Shown here piece by piece: positions 29,134-37,979 of a stretch of 64,000 nucleotides of DNA. The DNA is from Bradyrhizobium betae (GTDB lineage: Bacteria > Pseudomonadota > Alphaproteobacteria > Rhizobiales > Xanthobacteraceae). The notes beneath the pieces were generated by a model. It ran no database searches and was not told where the DNA came from. It saw only the letters and a program-made list of their open reading frames with translations. Where the stretch lies: contig NZ_MZXW01000020.1 of NCBI RefSeq assembly GCF_004123905.1, forward strand, positions 62,001 to 126,000, in the 5' to 3' direction. Made by a program: the position numbers and the translations under genes. Within the stretch, counting starts at the first letter, position 1; each line of letters opens with the position of its first letter.

Positions 29134-30105
29134 ATGAAGAAGGCCATCTGGGCCGGGCTGGTCGGTATTCTCGCTCTCACGGGCGCCGCGCGCGCCGAAG
29201 ATTATCCCTCGCATCCCATCACCATCATCGTTCCCTTCGCGGCCGGCGGCCCGTCGGATGCGATGGCGCGCGTGCTCGCCGAGCGAATGCGGACCTCGCT
29301 CGGCCAGCCGCTGGTGATCGAGAACGTTACCGGTGCGGGCGGCTCGATCGGCGTCGGCCGTGCCGTGCAGTCACCGCCGGACGGATACACCATCTCCTTC
29401 GGCCATCTCGGCACCCACGTCGCCAACGGCGCCGTCTACAAGCTCAAATACGACCTCGTCGCCGATCTGGAGCCGGTGGTGCTGCTGCCGAGCAACCCGA
29501 TGATCGTCGTCAGCAAGACCGCCGTGCCCGCGACCTCGCTGAAAGAGTTGATCGAATGGCTGAAATCACGCCCGTCGCCGCCGACCGCCGGCACCGCCGG
29601 CGCAGGCTCCGGCAGCCACATCGCCGGCGTCTATTTCGAGAGCGTCTCCGGCATCAAGCTGCAATACGTGCCGTATCGCGGCACCGCGCCCGCGCTGAAC
29701 GATCTCATCGCCGGACAGATCGACGTGATCGTCGACCAGACTTCCAACTCCATCAACCAGGTCCGCGCCGGCACCATCCGCGCCTACGCTATTACTGACG
29801 ACAAGCGGCTCGCTTCCGCGCCGGAGATTCCGACCGCGGAGGAGGCGGGCCTCAAAGGCTTCAACATGACGCTATGGTCGGGAATGTGGGTGCCGAAGGG
29901 CACGCCGAAGGAGATCGTCACCAGGCTGAACGCCGCGGCCGTGGAAGCGCTGAACGATCCCGCGGTGAAGAAGCAGCTCGAAAGCCAGGGCCTGGAGATG
30001 ACGCCGCAGGACCAGCTCACGCCCGAAGCGCTCGGCACCCGCCAGAAGGCCGAGATCGCAAAATGGTGGCCGATGATCAAGGCGGCGAACATCAAGGTGG
30101 ATTGA
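29134..30105 (+). CDS. Bug/TctC-family periplasmic tricarboxylate-type binding protein
   Basis: Solute-binding protein of the tripartite tricarboxylate transporter (Bug) family, 323 residues with a signal peptide at residues 1-21 (WAGLVGILALTGAARA). Family marks are YPSHPITIIVPFAAGGPSD, the GAGGSIG loop and GSHIAGVYFE. No TctA/TctB membrane genes are adjacent, as is common for this expanded family; the substrate is probably a carboxylate but unknown. It has a GGGAG ribosome site upstream. The following regulator genes are on the other strand and converge on it. Confidence 0.92.
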   Translation: MKKAIWAGLVGILALTGAARAEDYPSHPITIIVPFAAGGPSDAMARVLAERMRTSLGQPLVIENVTGAGGSIGVGRAVQSPPDGYTISFGHLGTHVANGAVYKLKYDLVADLEPVVLLPSNPMIVVSKTAVPATSLKELIEWLKSRPSPPTAGTAGAGSGSHIAGVYFESVSGIKLQYVPYRGTAPALNDLIAGQIDVIVDQTSNSINQVRAGTIRAYAITDDKRLASAPEIPTAEEAGLKGFNMTLWSGMWVPKGTPKEIVTRLNAAAVEALNDPAVKKQLESQGLEMTPQDQLTPEALGTRQKAEIAKWWPMIKAANIKVD

Positions 30106-30134
30106 GGCACCATGCCTCTTCGTATGCGGCCGCG

Positions 30135-30521
30135 TTACGTTTTAGCTGCACCGGGCCCCGACAGGGCCGTCTCCAGGCATTGCATCAGAGCTGGCGTGGA
30201 GAACGGCTTCGCGAGAAAGCAGATGGCGCCAGCTTTCAGCGCGCGGTCGCGTACGGCATCGTCGGGAAAGGCCGTCATGAAGATGAACGGCGTGCGTTGA
30301 CCGAGGCCACGCATATGCATCAACAGATCAACGCCGCTCATGGCCGACATCTGCACATCGGCGATCACGCAGGATGTGGTCTTCAGTTCGGCCGATTGGA
30401 GAAAATCGCGAGCAGAGCCAAAGATGTAGACCTTGTATCCCCGCGACGTCAGGAGATTGTCGGTCGCAAGGCGGACTGATGGATCATCGTCAATGACGGA
30501 AATGATCGAAGGGACTGACAA
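30135..30521 (-). CDS. Single-domain response regulator (FixJ-type receiver)
   Basis: A 128-residue stand-alone receiver with the acidic residues at 11-13, phosphoacceptor Asp55 (CVIADVQMSAMSG), a Thr in FIFMTAF and the conserved Lys in FLAKPFS. There is no output domain. It lies downstream of, and on the same strand as, the FixJ-type regulator and PAS kinase, and probably serves as a phosphate sink or adaptor for that kinase. A motif shared with the region at 33893-33905 lies 83 bp upstream of its start (30604-30616). Confidence 0.92.
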   Translation of the reverse strand: MSVPSIISVIDDDPSVRLATDNLLTSRGYKVYIFGSARDFLQSAELKTTSCVIADVQMSAMSGVDLLMHMRGLGQRTPFIFMTAFPDDAVRDRALKAGAICFLAKPFSTPALMQCLETALSGPGAAKT

Positions 30522-30603
30522 GATGATCGCTCCTGATCGGGGAGCCGCCGATCATGGTGCAGCGCCCATCGGAAAGTGGGCCCTCTAAGCGAGGTTGAAA
30601 AGC

Positions 30604-30616
30604 ATACTTAGGTTTG
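30604..30616 (-). promoter_or_regulatory. Candidate FixJ-type regulator site upstream of the lone receiver
   Basis: On the minus strand this reads CAAACCTAAGTAT, differing at one base from CAAACCTACGTAT on the plus strand at 33893-33905. It overlaps the stop codon of the FixJ-type gene and lies upstream of the lone receiver. AMGTA-type half-sites resemble those of FixJ-family regulators. Role inferred from two copies only. Confidence 0.35.
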
Positions 30617-31285
30617 CACGTTTCCCCTAGGGTGTGGGACTCCGAGCGCCTCGGTCATTCTGACGAGATCGGCCAATGATTTGGCGCCCATTTTCCGCAT
30701 GATCTGCCCGCGGTAGATCTTGACGGTAATCTCAGCCAGTCCAAGCTCGGCTGCGACTTGCTTGTTCATCAGGCCGGACGCGACCAGAGCGAGGATGTCG
30801 CGCTGGCGCGCGGTCAGGCCCTCGAAGCGGGACCGCACTCCGGCGACCGACTTGTCGGCATCGCGCCGCTTGCGATCTCGTTCGATCGCAGCCTGAACCG
30901 CATCCAGCATGTCCTGGTCGCGCACCGGCTTCGTCAGAAAATCGATGGCGCCGCTCTTCATGGCCCTGACGGTCATGGGAATATCGCCATGACCGGTGAT
31001 GAAGATGATGGGCGTGTGAATGTTGGCCTTTGCGAGGTCCGCCTGGATGTCGAAGCCGCTTGAGCCCGGCAGGCGGATGTCGAGCACGAGGCAGCTGGGC
31101 ACCGCCGGCGGCTTGGCTTCCATGATCTCCGCCGCTGAGCCGAAAGCCTCGACCCTGAGGCCGACCGATTGAAAGAGATTGGTGAGCGCACGTCGCATCG
31201 ACGGATCGTCATCGACGATCAGGACGATCGGATCATCGGCGCTCGCCTGTGCCTGCGCCTGTATCGGCTTGGCGTGGTCGGTCAC
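30608..31285 (-). CDS. FixJ-family response regulator
   Basis: Two-component transcription factor of 225 residues. The receiver has Asp69 as phosphoacceptor (LVLDIRLPGSSG), Thr in FITGHGD and Lys in FLTKPV. The C-terminal LuxR-type helix-turn-helix spans about 155-210 (LTARQRDILALVASGLMNKQ, then EITVKIYRGQIMRKM). TGHGDIPMTVRAMKSGAIDFLTKP is a hallmark of FixJ/NodW-like regulators. The start overlaps the kinase stop by 4 bp, so it is translationally coupled with it. Confidence 0.95.
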   Translation of the reverse strand: MTDHAKPIQAQAQASADDPIVLIVDDDPSMRRALTNLFQSVGLRVEAFGSAAEIMEAKPPAVPSCLVLDIRLPGSSGFDIQADLAKANIHTPIIFITGHGDIPMTVRAMKSGAIDFLTKPVRDQDMLDAVQAAIERDRKRRDADKSVAGVRSRFEGLTARQRDILALVASGLMNKQVAAELGLAEITVKIYRGQIMRKMGAKSLADLVRMTEALGVPHPRGNVQT

Positions 31286-33717
31286 GACGTGTCCTCGTGC
31301 GGGAAGGGCAGGGCAATCCGGAATGTTGCACCGCTCCCCTCTTCGGAGAGGGCCGAAAGCCGGCCCGCGTGAGCTTCGATGATCGATCGGCAGATCGATA
31401 GTCCCATCCCCAGGCCACCCGACTTTGTGGTGAAGAACGGCGTGAAGATGCGGTCCGCCACGTCGCTGCCAAGGCCGACACCGCGATCTCTCACGGTGAG
31501 GAGCAGATGGCCTTCGCCGTCCTCGTCAACCCGAGTGGAGCGGATCGCCAGCTCGCGCGGACGGTCGACATTGGCTTGCATGGCTTCGATCCCATTCATG
31601 ACAAGGTTGATCAGCACCTGCTGCAGCTGGATCCGATCGCCGCAAATCCTGGGCAGGCCGGACGATAACTCCATTCGCACCGACACGGAATGGGTCGCGA
31701 GCTCGTGCCGAACGAGGGCCATCGCCTCCCTGACGACCTGATTGATGTCGAGTGGAACCATCTCGATCTCGGTCTTCTTCGCAAGCGCCCGGATCCGGCG
31801 GATCACCTCGCTGGCTCGATTGGCGTCCTCGACAATCCATTCCACGGAACGGCGAGCGGCATCCAGATTGGCCGGTTCGCGACCAAGCCAGCCGATGCAG
31901 GCGTCCGCATTGGAGATCACGGCTGCAAGAGGTTGGTTGACTTCGTGGGCAATCGAGGCGGTGAGTTCGCCGAGTGTCGTGACGCGCGTGACATGGGCGA
32001 GCTCGGCCTGCGCTATGCGCAGCGCTTCTTCAGCCTGCTCGGCGCGGATTGCCGCAGTCACGTCGCTGCTGACGCCCCGATAGCCGAGAAAATGCCCGTC
32101 CGCGTCATGTAACGGCTTGCCGCTGGTGCGCACGTAAATGGGAGATCCGTTGCGATCTCTGCCGCGGTAAACCAGATCGCGGAACGGGAGGTGGGCGTCA
32201 AGCGCCGCGCGATGCTGCTCCCACTTCCCGGGGTCGAGTTCGGCATCGGGCGGAATGTCCCAACGGGTCAGGCCGATCAACCCCGTCGGCGCAGCACCGG
32301 CCGCATCGGTGTGTTCCGATATCTGCGTGATGCGATGATCCGGCCCGCTCTCCCAAAACCAGTCCGATGCAGTTTCAGCATAGTCGCGGAATCGCTGCTC
32401 GGATGTCTTGAGTTCATCAAATGCCCGTTGCAGGGCCTCTTTTGCTGCGACCCGCTCGGTGACGTCCACGTGGGTACCGATGATCTCCCTCACTTCGCCG
32501 TCGCTGCCGACGACGGGATGTCCCTCGGTATGGACTCGTCGGATCGATCCGTCCGGGCGGACAATACGAAAGTCAACTTCGAAAGGTTCCTTCCGGAGGA
32601 CGGCCTGACGTTCCACCTCGACGATCCGTTGGAAATCCTCCGGGAGGATGCGTTGCTGAAAAGCCCGGGCCGGCACATCGACCTGGTCCGGCTCAAACCC
32701 GAACAGGCGATAGAGTTCAGTCGAGCGGTAGGCGAACTGCTGACGATCAACGTCCCAGGCCCAGCTGCTGGTCTGGCTGAGGCGTTGGGCCTCTGCCAAA
32801 TAGGCTTCGCTGCGACGCAGCCTCTGTTCCGATTCCTTCGCAATTGTGACATCGGATATAGCCCCGACAAACTCGATATGCCCGGATGCGCGTCGGACCG
32901 CGCGTGCCACGGAATGGAGATATTTCACCGAACCGTCCGGCATCAGCAGGCGGTATTCGTGGTCGAAATTCTCCGCCAGGCGCGAGGCCCGATCGAGGGT
33001 CCTGCGGACCATATCGCGATCTTCCGGATGGATGCGTTGAAAGACGAAGTTCAGGGTCGGCTTCGTCGCCAGGTCGCATTGGAAGATACGAAACGTCTCC
33101 TGCGACCAGATGGCCTCGCCGGTCGCGAGGCTCAAGCCGAAGCTGCCGGTGTGGCTTAATTCCTGAGCCTGGGCGAGATAGGCCTCGCTTTGCCGCAGCG
33201 CATCCTCTGCCTCCTTGCGCTGGGTAATATTCTCGCACGCGACCAGCAGGATCGGCATGCCGTCGCCGCGCAGCATCGCCTTGGCGTTTTCTCGGACCCA
33301 GAGCACCGAGCCGTCCTTCCGGAACTTGCGAATCTCCCAGGTATGCGACTGGTTCACGGTCGTAAGGCACAAGGCGATGCATTGACGAACCAAGTCGTGG
33401 TCTTCCTCGAAGAAGACGTTCAGTACGGGTTTGCCGATCAGCTCGGCCGTCGTGTAGCCCAGTTGTGCGGCGCCAAATGTATTCACGTTGAGCACCGTTC
33501 CGGCCGGATCGACCATGAAGTACATGACCGGATTGTGCTCGAACACCTCGCGCCATTGCTTCACGGCGTCGCGTAGACCGACGGCGTCTTGTCGCGAGTT
33601 ATCTCCGACCGCGGGGCTGTCCTTCTCGCCGTTGCCGAAAGATCGTAGCGCCGCGAGGCCGCCGAGCAGCAATTGCGCGGCCGAATTGCCAAATTTCGCG
33701 ATTTGGCCAGGCATCAT
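31282..33717 (-). CDS. Multi-PAS sensor histidine kinase, FixL-like output
   Basis: Sensor kinase of 811 residues with no clear membrane helix. About four PAS/PAC modules fill residues 50-560 (for example VFEHNPVMYFMVDPAGTV, RKDGSVLWVRENAKAM, VRPDGSIRRVHTEGHPV, DWFWESGPDHRIT). The HisKA box is ASIAHEVNQPLAAVISN with His591, then an N-box (NLVMNGIEAMQ) and G-boxes (DRGVGLG, GLGMGLSICRSIIEAH). The kinase core resembles FixL, but no haem-binding PAS could be recognised. It is upstream of and overlaps the FixJ-type regulator. Confidence 0.93.
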   Translation of the reverse strand: MMPGQIAKFGNSAAQLLLGGLAALRSFGNGEKDSPAVGDNSRQDAVGLRDAVKQWREVFEHNPVMYFMVDPAGTVLNVNTFGAAQLGYTTAELIGKPVLNVFFEEDHDLVRQCIALCLTTVNQSHTWEIRKFRKDGSVLWVRENAKAMLRGDGMPILLVACENITQRKEAEDALRQSEAYLAQAQELSHTGSFGLSLATGEAIWSQETFRIFQCDLATKPTLNFVFQRIHPEDRDMVRRTLDRASRLAENFDHEYRLLMPDGSVKYLHSVARAVRRASGHIEFVGAISDVTIAKESEQRLRRSEAYLAEAQRLSQTSSWAWDVDRQQFAYRSTELYRLFGFEPDQVDVPARAFQQRILPEDFQRIVEVERQAVLRKEPFEVDFRIVRPDGSIRRVHTEGHPVVGSDGEVREIIGTHVDVTERVAAKEALQRAFDELKTSEQRFRDYAETASDWFWESGPDHRITQISEHTDAAGAAPTGLIGLTRWDIPPDAELDPGKWEQHRAALDAHLPFRDLVYRGRDRNGSPIYVRTSGKPLHDADGHFLGYRGVSSDVTAAIRAEQAEEALRIAQAELAHVTRVTTLGELTASIAHEVNQPLAAVISNADACIGWLGREPANLDAARRSVEWIVEDANRASEVIRRIRALAKKTEIEMVPLDINQVVREAMALVRHELATHSVSVRMELSSGLPRICGDRIQLQQVLINLVMNGIEAMQANVDRPRELAIRSTRVDEDGEGHLLLTVRDRGVGLGSDVADRIFTPFFTTKSGGLGMGLSICRSIIEAHAGRLSALSEEGSGATFRIALPFPHEDTS

Positions 33718-34178
33718 CGCAGGCGTCCCGGCTCGCTAGGGTCGAAGCGAGTAGAGCACTTTGCAACAAGGGGAGCAATTCCCTGCGACCAAAGTAGAAC
33801 TCCGCACCGAAACTCGCGGTCGCCGTGCAGCCTGCCGGCCTTGCGCCGTCTCGTTGCGAAGGCGCGCGGCGAAGGTCCGGAAAACTACGGGACAAACCTA
33901 CGTATAGCTCGCGCATTCCTAGTCATAGCGCACATTAACCTCCGTACAATTGAGCGATCCGTTGCATGCGGATTAGTCTCACGATCAATCGAGGGACGCG
34001 ATGGCGAGGCATAAGCCGGCGATTAGCTCGAGCTCAGAGCGCCGAACCCCGCGTCCGTTGCCCCGACTGCCGCATGATGAGCGAGTCACGATTGAGAGGC
34101 CGCATTTCAATAACGAGCGTGGATGGCCGTGCATAAGCGTACGCGCGTAGCCACGATCATGAGAGCCCAGAGGAGAGG
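33718..34178. other. Intergenic region between PAS kinase and the small zinc-ribbon cluster
   Basis: A 461-bp divergent control region with no convincing coding sequence. It must hold promoters for the kinase operon (leftward) and the small-gene cluster (rightward). CTACG is repeated at 33885-33889 and 33898-33902, within a block that includes CAAACCTACGTAT (33893-33905), which nearly recurs at 30604-30616. Confidence 0.5.
33893..33905 (+). promoter_or_regulatory. Candidate FixJ-type regulator site upstream of the zinc-ribbon cluster
   Basis: CAAACCTACGTAT on the plus strand, one base different from the minus-strand site at 30604-30616. CTACG occurs here and 13 bases upstream (33885). Its orientation relative to the small genes is the same as that of the other copy relative to the lone receiver gene. 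Inference only. Confidence 0.35.
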
Positions 34179-34370
34179 ATGATGTGCGATACGCCTGAAC
34201 ACTCCGAGCGTGGTCCTGCTGCAAAAGGTTGTGCCGTCTGTAGCGGCAAGTTCGGCCTGATCCGGTATTACTCCTGGCGAACGCCGCTGTGCTCCCGAAA
34301 ATGTCTCGATCGCTTCAGGGCGCGCCGCGAACGCGACCGCCGATGGTTGTTTCGATTTCAGGCGGCATGA
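34179..34370 (+). CDS. Very small zinc-ribbon-like protein
   Basis: Predicted 63-residue basic protein with CAVC and, 16 residues later, CSRKC (C-x2-C-x16-C-x3-C), a pattern that would bind zinc. The C-terminus is strongly basic (RARRERDRRWLFRF), suggesting nucleic-acid contact. AGGAGAGG just upstream supports the start (ATG 34179, or the next ATG at 34182). It shares its cysteine pattern with the products at 34816 and 35063. I do not recognise a named family. Confidence 0.65.
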   Translation: MMCDTPEHSERGPAAKGCAVCSGKFGLIRYYSWRTPLCSRKCLDRFRARRERDRRWLFRFQAA

Positions 34371-34420
34371 GGATTAGCCCTTCGATCGGCTCCATTCGGC
34401 AATTCTGAACAGGAGGCTGC

Positions 34421-34819
34421 GTGCTGAACCGTGCTTGCAAGCTCCTCCTGATGATCGCGCTGCCGCTTCCACTGATGACGGGTGCAAAGGCCGATGAGGT
34501 CGGACAGGATGGTTCGCATCGGCATCATCCGCTCCAGGATCAGCTCCTGCACGAGAAATTCTATTCAAGCTGGCACATGCCCGACAATCCGGTGCTGAGT
34601 TGCTGCAACAGCGCGGATTGCTATCCGACCGAGATACGGTACATCGACGGCAAGATCCACGCGCGGCGCCGGGAAGACGGGAAGTACATTCTCATCCCGT
34701 CCCAGAAGGTGGAGCGAAACAGGGATAATCCCGACGGCCGCAACCACCTTTGCGCGCCGCCGCCGTCCGCCTCTCTGGTCGACACGGTCTACTGCTTCGC
34801 GTTGGGAGGTGCCACGTGA
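34421..34819 (+). CDS. Secreted Cys- and His-containing hypothetical protein
   Basis: A 132-residue exported protein starting at GTG 34421, with AGGAGG at 34411-34416. The signal peptide covers about residues 1-24 (CKLLLMIALPLPLMTGAKA). The mature part has a His-rich start (GSHRHHP), the cysteine group SCCNSADCYPTE and two later cysteines (HLCAPPP, YCFALGG), suggesting periplasmic disulfides or metal binding. The middle RREDGKYILIPSQKVERN is compact and conserved-looking. Its stop overlaps the next GTG start by four bases. I know of similar uncharacterised proteins in Bradyrhizobium but no function. Confidence 0.75.
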   Translation: MLNRACKLLLMIALPLPLMTGAKADEVGQDGSHRHHPLQDQLLHEKFYSSWHMPDNPVLSCCNSADCYPTEIRYIDGKIHARRREDGKYILIPSQKVERNRDNPDGRNHLCAPPPSASLVDTVYCFALGGAT

Positions 34820-35004
34820 GATTCATATTGGTGAACGGCAGGACCCCTTTTCGCAAGACCTTCTGCCTATGGTGCTGCGAGGAGATCAGTGGCGGCTATC
34901 TGCGCGACGCGAAGACGCTGCTGCCCTACTGCGGCTACGAGTGTTACGAACTCCATCACGAAGCAGCGCCGTTGATCGGAAGACGAGCGCAAGCGGCGTC
35001 TTGA
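34816..35004 (+). CDS. Small zinc-ribbon-like protein, paralogue A
   Basis: A 62-residue protein starting at GTG 34816, inside the GTGA overlap with the preceding stop and with GGGAGG a few bases upstream. It begins RFILVNGRTPFRK and carries CLWCC and, 17-18 residues later, CGYEC. The start and cysteine layout match the product at 35063 (RFMLVNQGHPRH, CSAC, CEYDC), so the two genes are duplicates. A longer frame from 34750 exists but would overlap the upstream gene. Confidence 0.68.
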   Translation: MRFILVNGRTPFRKTFCLWCCEEISGGYLRDAKTLLPYCGYECYELHHEAAPLIGRRAQAAS

Positions 35005-35062
35005 GCAGACGGGTGGGCGAGGCGCATCGCGGACGCGGCTGCCGGCACGGGAGGACAGGACA

Positions 35063-35380
35063 TTGAGGTTCATGCTTGTCAATCAGGGCCATCCTCGTCA
35101 TGGCGTCACCTGCAGCGCGTGCGCCCAGCCGCTGGGCTCGAGTTACGTCCGGCATGTGTCCACGCAACGGCGATACTGCGAGTATGATTGCTACCGCCGA
35201 TATCAGCAGACGACCATGGAAGCGCTCTGGCCTTACCGCAGTTCGCTCGAAATGATCACGGTGTTAGTGGCCATTTCGAGCTGGAGCTGGATGATGCAGA
35301 TGGGCGCGCTGTCGCGCTCGCTGACCGAGGCATATCTGCGTGCGCACGATCTTCTGACCCCGGAAGGAGGTGACGGCTAG
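35063..35380 (+). CDS. Small zinc-ribbon-like protein with C-terminal hydrophobic segment, paralogue B
   Basis: A 105-residue protein starting at TTG 35063 with GGGAGGACAGGA upstream. The N-terminal half has CSAC and, 18 residues later, CEYDC, paralogous to the 34816 product. The second half adds a hydrophobic segment (LEMITVLVAISSWSWMMQMG) that could anchor it in the membrane. Last of the four-gene cluster. Function unknown; the pattern suggests a zinc-dependent sensor or adaptor. Confidence 0.68.
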   Translation: MRFMLVNQGHPRHGVTCSACAQPLGSSYVRHVSTQRRYCEYDCYRRYQQTTMEALWPYRSSLEMITVLVAISSWSWMMQMGALSRSLTEAYLRAHDLLTPEGGDG

Positions 35381-35465
35381 CTGACCAAAATGCAGGCCGC
35401 GCAGAGAAGTCGGCCGCAGTCACTGCATCCAGCTTCGCGCGGCGTCCAGCCCCGGCGTTGCGAGG

Positions 35466-37655
35466 CTAGGGCGCGGGGGCTGCGGCCGATGCCGTCGGCA
35501 CCGCGCTCACTTCATGCGTCGTGACGCGCTGCTCGGACTTCGCCGTGGCCACGCCGCTGCCCTCGAACCTTGCGCGATACACCAGCACGTTCTCCATCAC
35601 GCGCTGGACGTAGTTGCGCGTCTCTGACAGTGGAATGCGCTCGACCCAGTCGACCGGATCGACCTTGGGGTCGCGGGGGTCGCCGCGCGCCTGCACCCAT
35701 TCGCGCACCCGGCCGCGGCCGGCATTGTAGCCGGCGAAGGTCATGATCTGGTCGCCGCGATATTCCGAAAGAAGCGCGCTGAGTTCGGCCGCGCCCATCT
35801 GCGTGTTGTAGACGGGATCGGAGACCATCTTGTCCCAATCGTAGGTCAGGCCGAAGCGCTTTGCAGTATCGCGGCCCGCTTCCGGCGTCACCTGCATCAG
35901 GCCGACCGCATTCGCAGCCGACTTGTCGCGCTGGTCGAACGAGCTTTCGGTGCGCGCCACCGAATAGATCACGCTGGTCTCGATCGCGGGCGCAACCTGC
36001 TTGTGTTCAGGGATGCCGATGGTCGGGAAGGCGTAATGATCGAGCGCGAGCCCGCGCGCGAGCGCCGACTTGCCGACCTCCAGCATCACGCGCGCATCGT
36101 TGCGCCGGCCGGCAAGCTCGCCGAGCGCCTCGAGCGCTGCGACGTCGGTGCTCTCCTTGGCGAAATCCTCGGCGTAGTAGAACACCATGTCGCGCTCGCC
36201 GACGCCGTAGAGCATGTCGGCGGCACGCACGCGTTCGTCCGATGGCAGCGTGTCGGCTGCAGCCAGCACGGGCGAGGGCGGACGCAGCTCGATCCGGTCG
36301 AGGCCGAGCCTGGCGCGGGCGAGCTGGCCGTAATAGGCGGTCGGATAGCGCGCTGCGGTCTGATAGCTCATGCGGGCGTCGGCGGTCGCGCCCATCGCTT
36401 CGGCTGCGCGGCCGCGCCAGTAATGCGCGCGCGACAGCGCGATCGGATTGGCCGAGCCTTCGTCGACCGCGGCGAAATGCACCATCGCCGATTTGGGATC
36501 GTCGAGATAGCGCAGCGCGATCCAGCCGCACATGAAATGGTAGTCGACGCGGTAGACCTCCATCGCCGGGATCGCTGCGGCGCGCACCACGTCGTAAGCC
36601 GTTTTGAACTTACCCTGGTCGAGCAGTTTTCGCGCCAGCAGGCGGCGCTCGCGCCACCACGCGTCGGTGTCCTGCGCCGCCATCATGTCGGGTGCGGCGG
36701 CCAGGATCACCTCGGCCGCGTCGTCGATGCGGTCGTTTTGAAGATGCCATTGCGCGCGGCAGAGGACATAGCCGAGATCGCGGCGCGCCTCGGTCGAGAC
36801 GTCATCCAGATAGTCCTTGGCCTTGCTCGCCTTGCCGGTGACGGCGGAGCAGGCTTTCACGATTGCGAGCGCATCCTCGCCGAGCCGTTTTGCGGCGCGC
36901 CTTGCGCCGGCATAGTCCTTGGCGCCGAGCCGCTTGTCCATGCGAGCGCGGTGATCCTCAGCAGTGAGGAGATCGCGAAACGCCTCGTAGGAATCCTCCT
37001 CGCTGCGCTCCGACAATTCCTCCGTGCGCCAGGCCTCGCGTACGAGGCGCGTAGCCCTTTCGCTGTCGCCTTCAGTCAGCAGCACGCGGGCGAGCGCGAA
37101 CTTGCCCTTGGCGCTGGTCGGGCGGTCCATCGTGAATTTGTGCACGGTGGCCGCGTCGCTCTTCTCCTGCCACAGCCGCGCCTCGGCGCGGCGGCGCAAA
37201 AGTGCGCTGCTCGGCCAGTCCGGACTGGCGGCGAGGAAGGCGGCGTAGCGTTTGAAAGGTGCCGTGCTCTCGGAATGGCGCAGCATGAACCAGTCGGCGA
37301 GCTTTTGCGCGGCGGGGTCAGTAATGCGCTCGCGTGCGGCGGTCGCATCGTCGGTCTTGCCCTTGCGCGCGAGATCGATCGCATCCTTCAGCGCGGCGAG
37401 GTCGCCGGTGAGCGGCGGGGCTGCCGGCTTGTCCGCGGGCTCGTCATCCTGCTTCTTCGACTTGCGCCTGGCATCGGCATTCTTGCCGTGGCGCGACTTC
37501 GAAGCAGCATGACGCTGCTTGCCGCCGGCTTTCGCCTCATGCGTCTTCTTCGACGCGGACGATTTGTGACTGCTCTTCGCTGCCAACTCCGTCGGGAGGA
37601 GGGCCAATGCGGCCACGGCCACGACACACGCGAGCGAGCGTAGGCACTGGTTCAT
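35466..37655 (-). CDS. Soluble-type lytic murein transglycosylase (Slt70-like), periplasmic
   Basis: Cleaves peptidoglycan with formation of 1,6-anhydromuropeptides. The 729-residue protein has a signal peptide (residues 1-26, CVVAVAALALLPTELAA), a Lys/Ser-rich spacer, a long superhelical region of short repeats, and a C-terminal SLT domain. The catalytic Glu570 lies in ARTESSFDQ, followed by AVGLMQVTPEAG and FAGYNAGRGRVREW. ATG 37655 is chosen for its signal peptide and an AGGGGGA site; the frame runs on to 37949 without family-like sequence. Confidence 0.92.
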   Translation of the reverse strand: MNQCLRSLACVVAVAALALLPTELAAKSSHKSSASKKTHEAKAGGKQRHAASKSRHGKNADARRKSKKQDDEPADKPAAPPLTGDLAALKDAIDLARKGKTDDATAARERITDPAAQKLADWFMLRHSESTAPFKRYAAFLAASPDWPSSALLRRRAEARLWQEKSDAATVHKFTMDRPTSAKGKFALARVLLTEGDSERATRLVREAWRTEELSERSEEDSYEAFRDLLTAEDHRARMDKRLGAKDYAGARRAAKRLGEDALAIVKACSAVTGKASKAKDYLDDVSTEARRDLGYVLCRAQWHLQNDRIDDAAEVILAAAPDMMAAQDTDAWWRERRLLARKLLDQGKFKTAYDVVRAAAIPAMEVYRVDYHFMCGWIALRYLDDPKSAMVHFAAVDEGSANPIALSRAHYWRGRAAEAMGATADARMSYQTAARYPTAYYGQLARARLGLDRIELRPPSPVLAAADTLPSDERVRAADMLYGVGERDMVFYYAEDFAKESTDVAALEALGELAGRRNDARVMLEVGKSALARGLALDHYAFPTIGIPEHKQVAPAIETSVIYSVARTESSFDQRDKSAANAVGLMQVTPEAGRDTAKRFGLTYDWDKMVSDPVYNTQMGAAELSALLSEYRGDQIMTFAGYNAGRGRVREWVQARGDPRDPKVDPVDWVERIPLSETRNYVQRVMENVLVYRARFEGSGVATAKSEQRVTTHEVSAVPTASAAAPAP

Positions 37656-37979
37656 TCGATGGTCCCCCTGCGAAACCACTACAAACCAAGGTCCGCGACG
37701 ACATGCGGCTTGAGAATCAAAGGCGACACCAAAACGATGCCATGACATCGTTTCCCATTCCTCACGCTCCTTCAACAATGCGGCAAAATACGGATTGGAA
37801 CTGGGGAACTTCCGAAATAGCGGAAGAAGCGGGGTCTTAACCTTTGTTAACGAAGAGGGCTCGCCCAACGGTTGTGTGCGGTCAGAGGGGCCGCAAATGG
37901 CCAGATTGCGCGTGTTCCCGCAGTCAAATCCGGTGTATTGAGGTTCCAATCCGTCCTTTCAGCCTTTGCCCGGGCACCC
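37656..37979. other. Divergent promoter region of transglycosylase and adenylate cyclase genes
   Basis: 324 bp with no supported gene. It contains the inverted repeat CTTCCG (37809-37814) / CGGAAG (37821-37826) and, just after it, a TTAACCTTTGTTAAC element (37837-37851). Either could be an operator, but nothing in the window identifies the regulator. Confidence 0.4.

Noticed and set aside
30135..35380. Phage or plasmid origin of the sensor and zinc-ribbon region
   Set aside because: No integrase, transposase, tRNA-flanking repeat or clear composition shift was seen around it.
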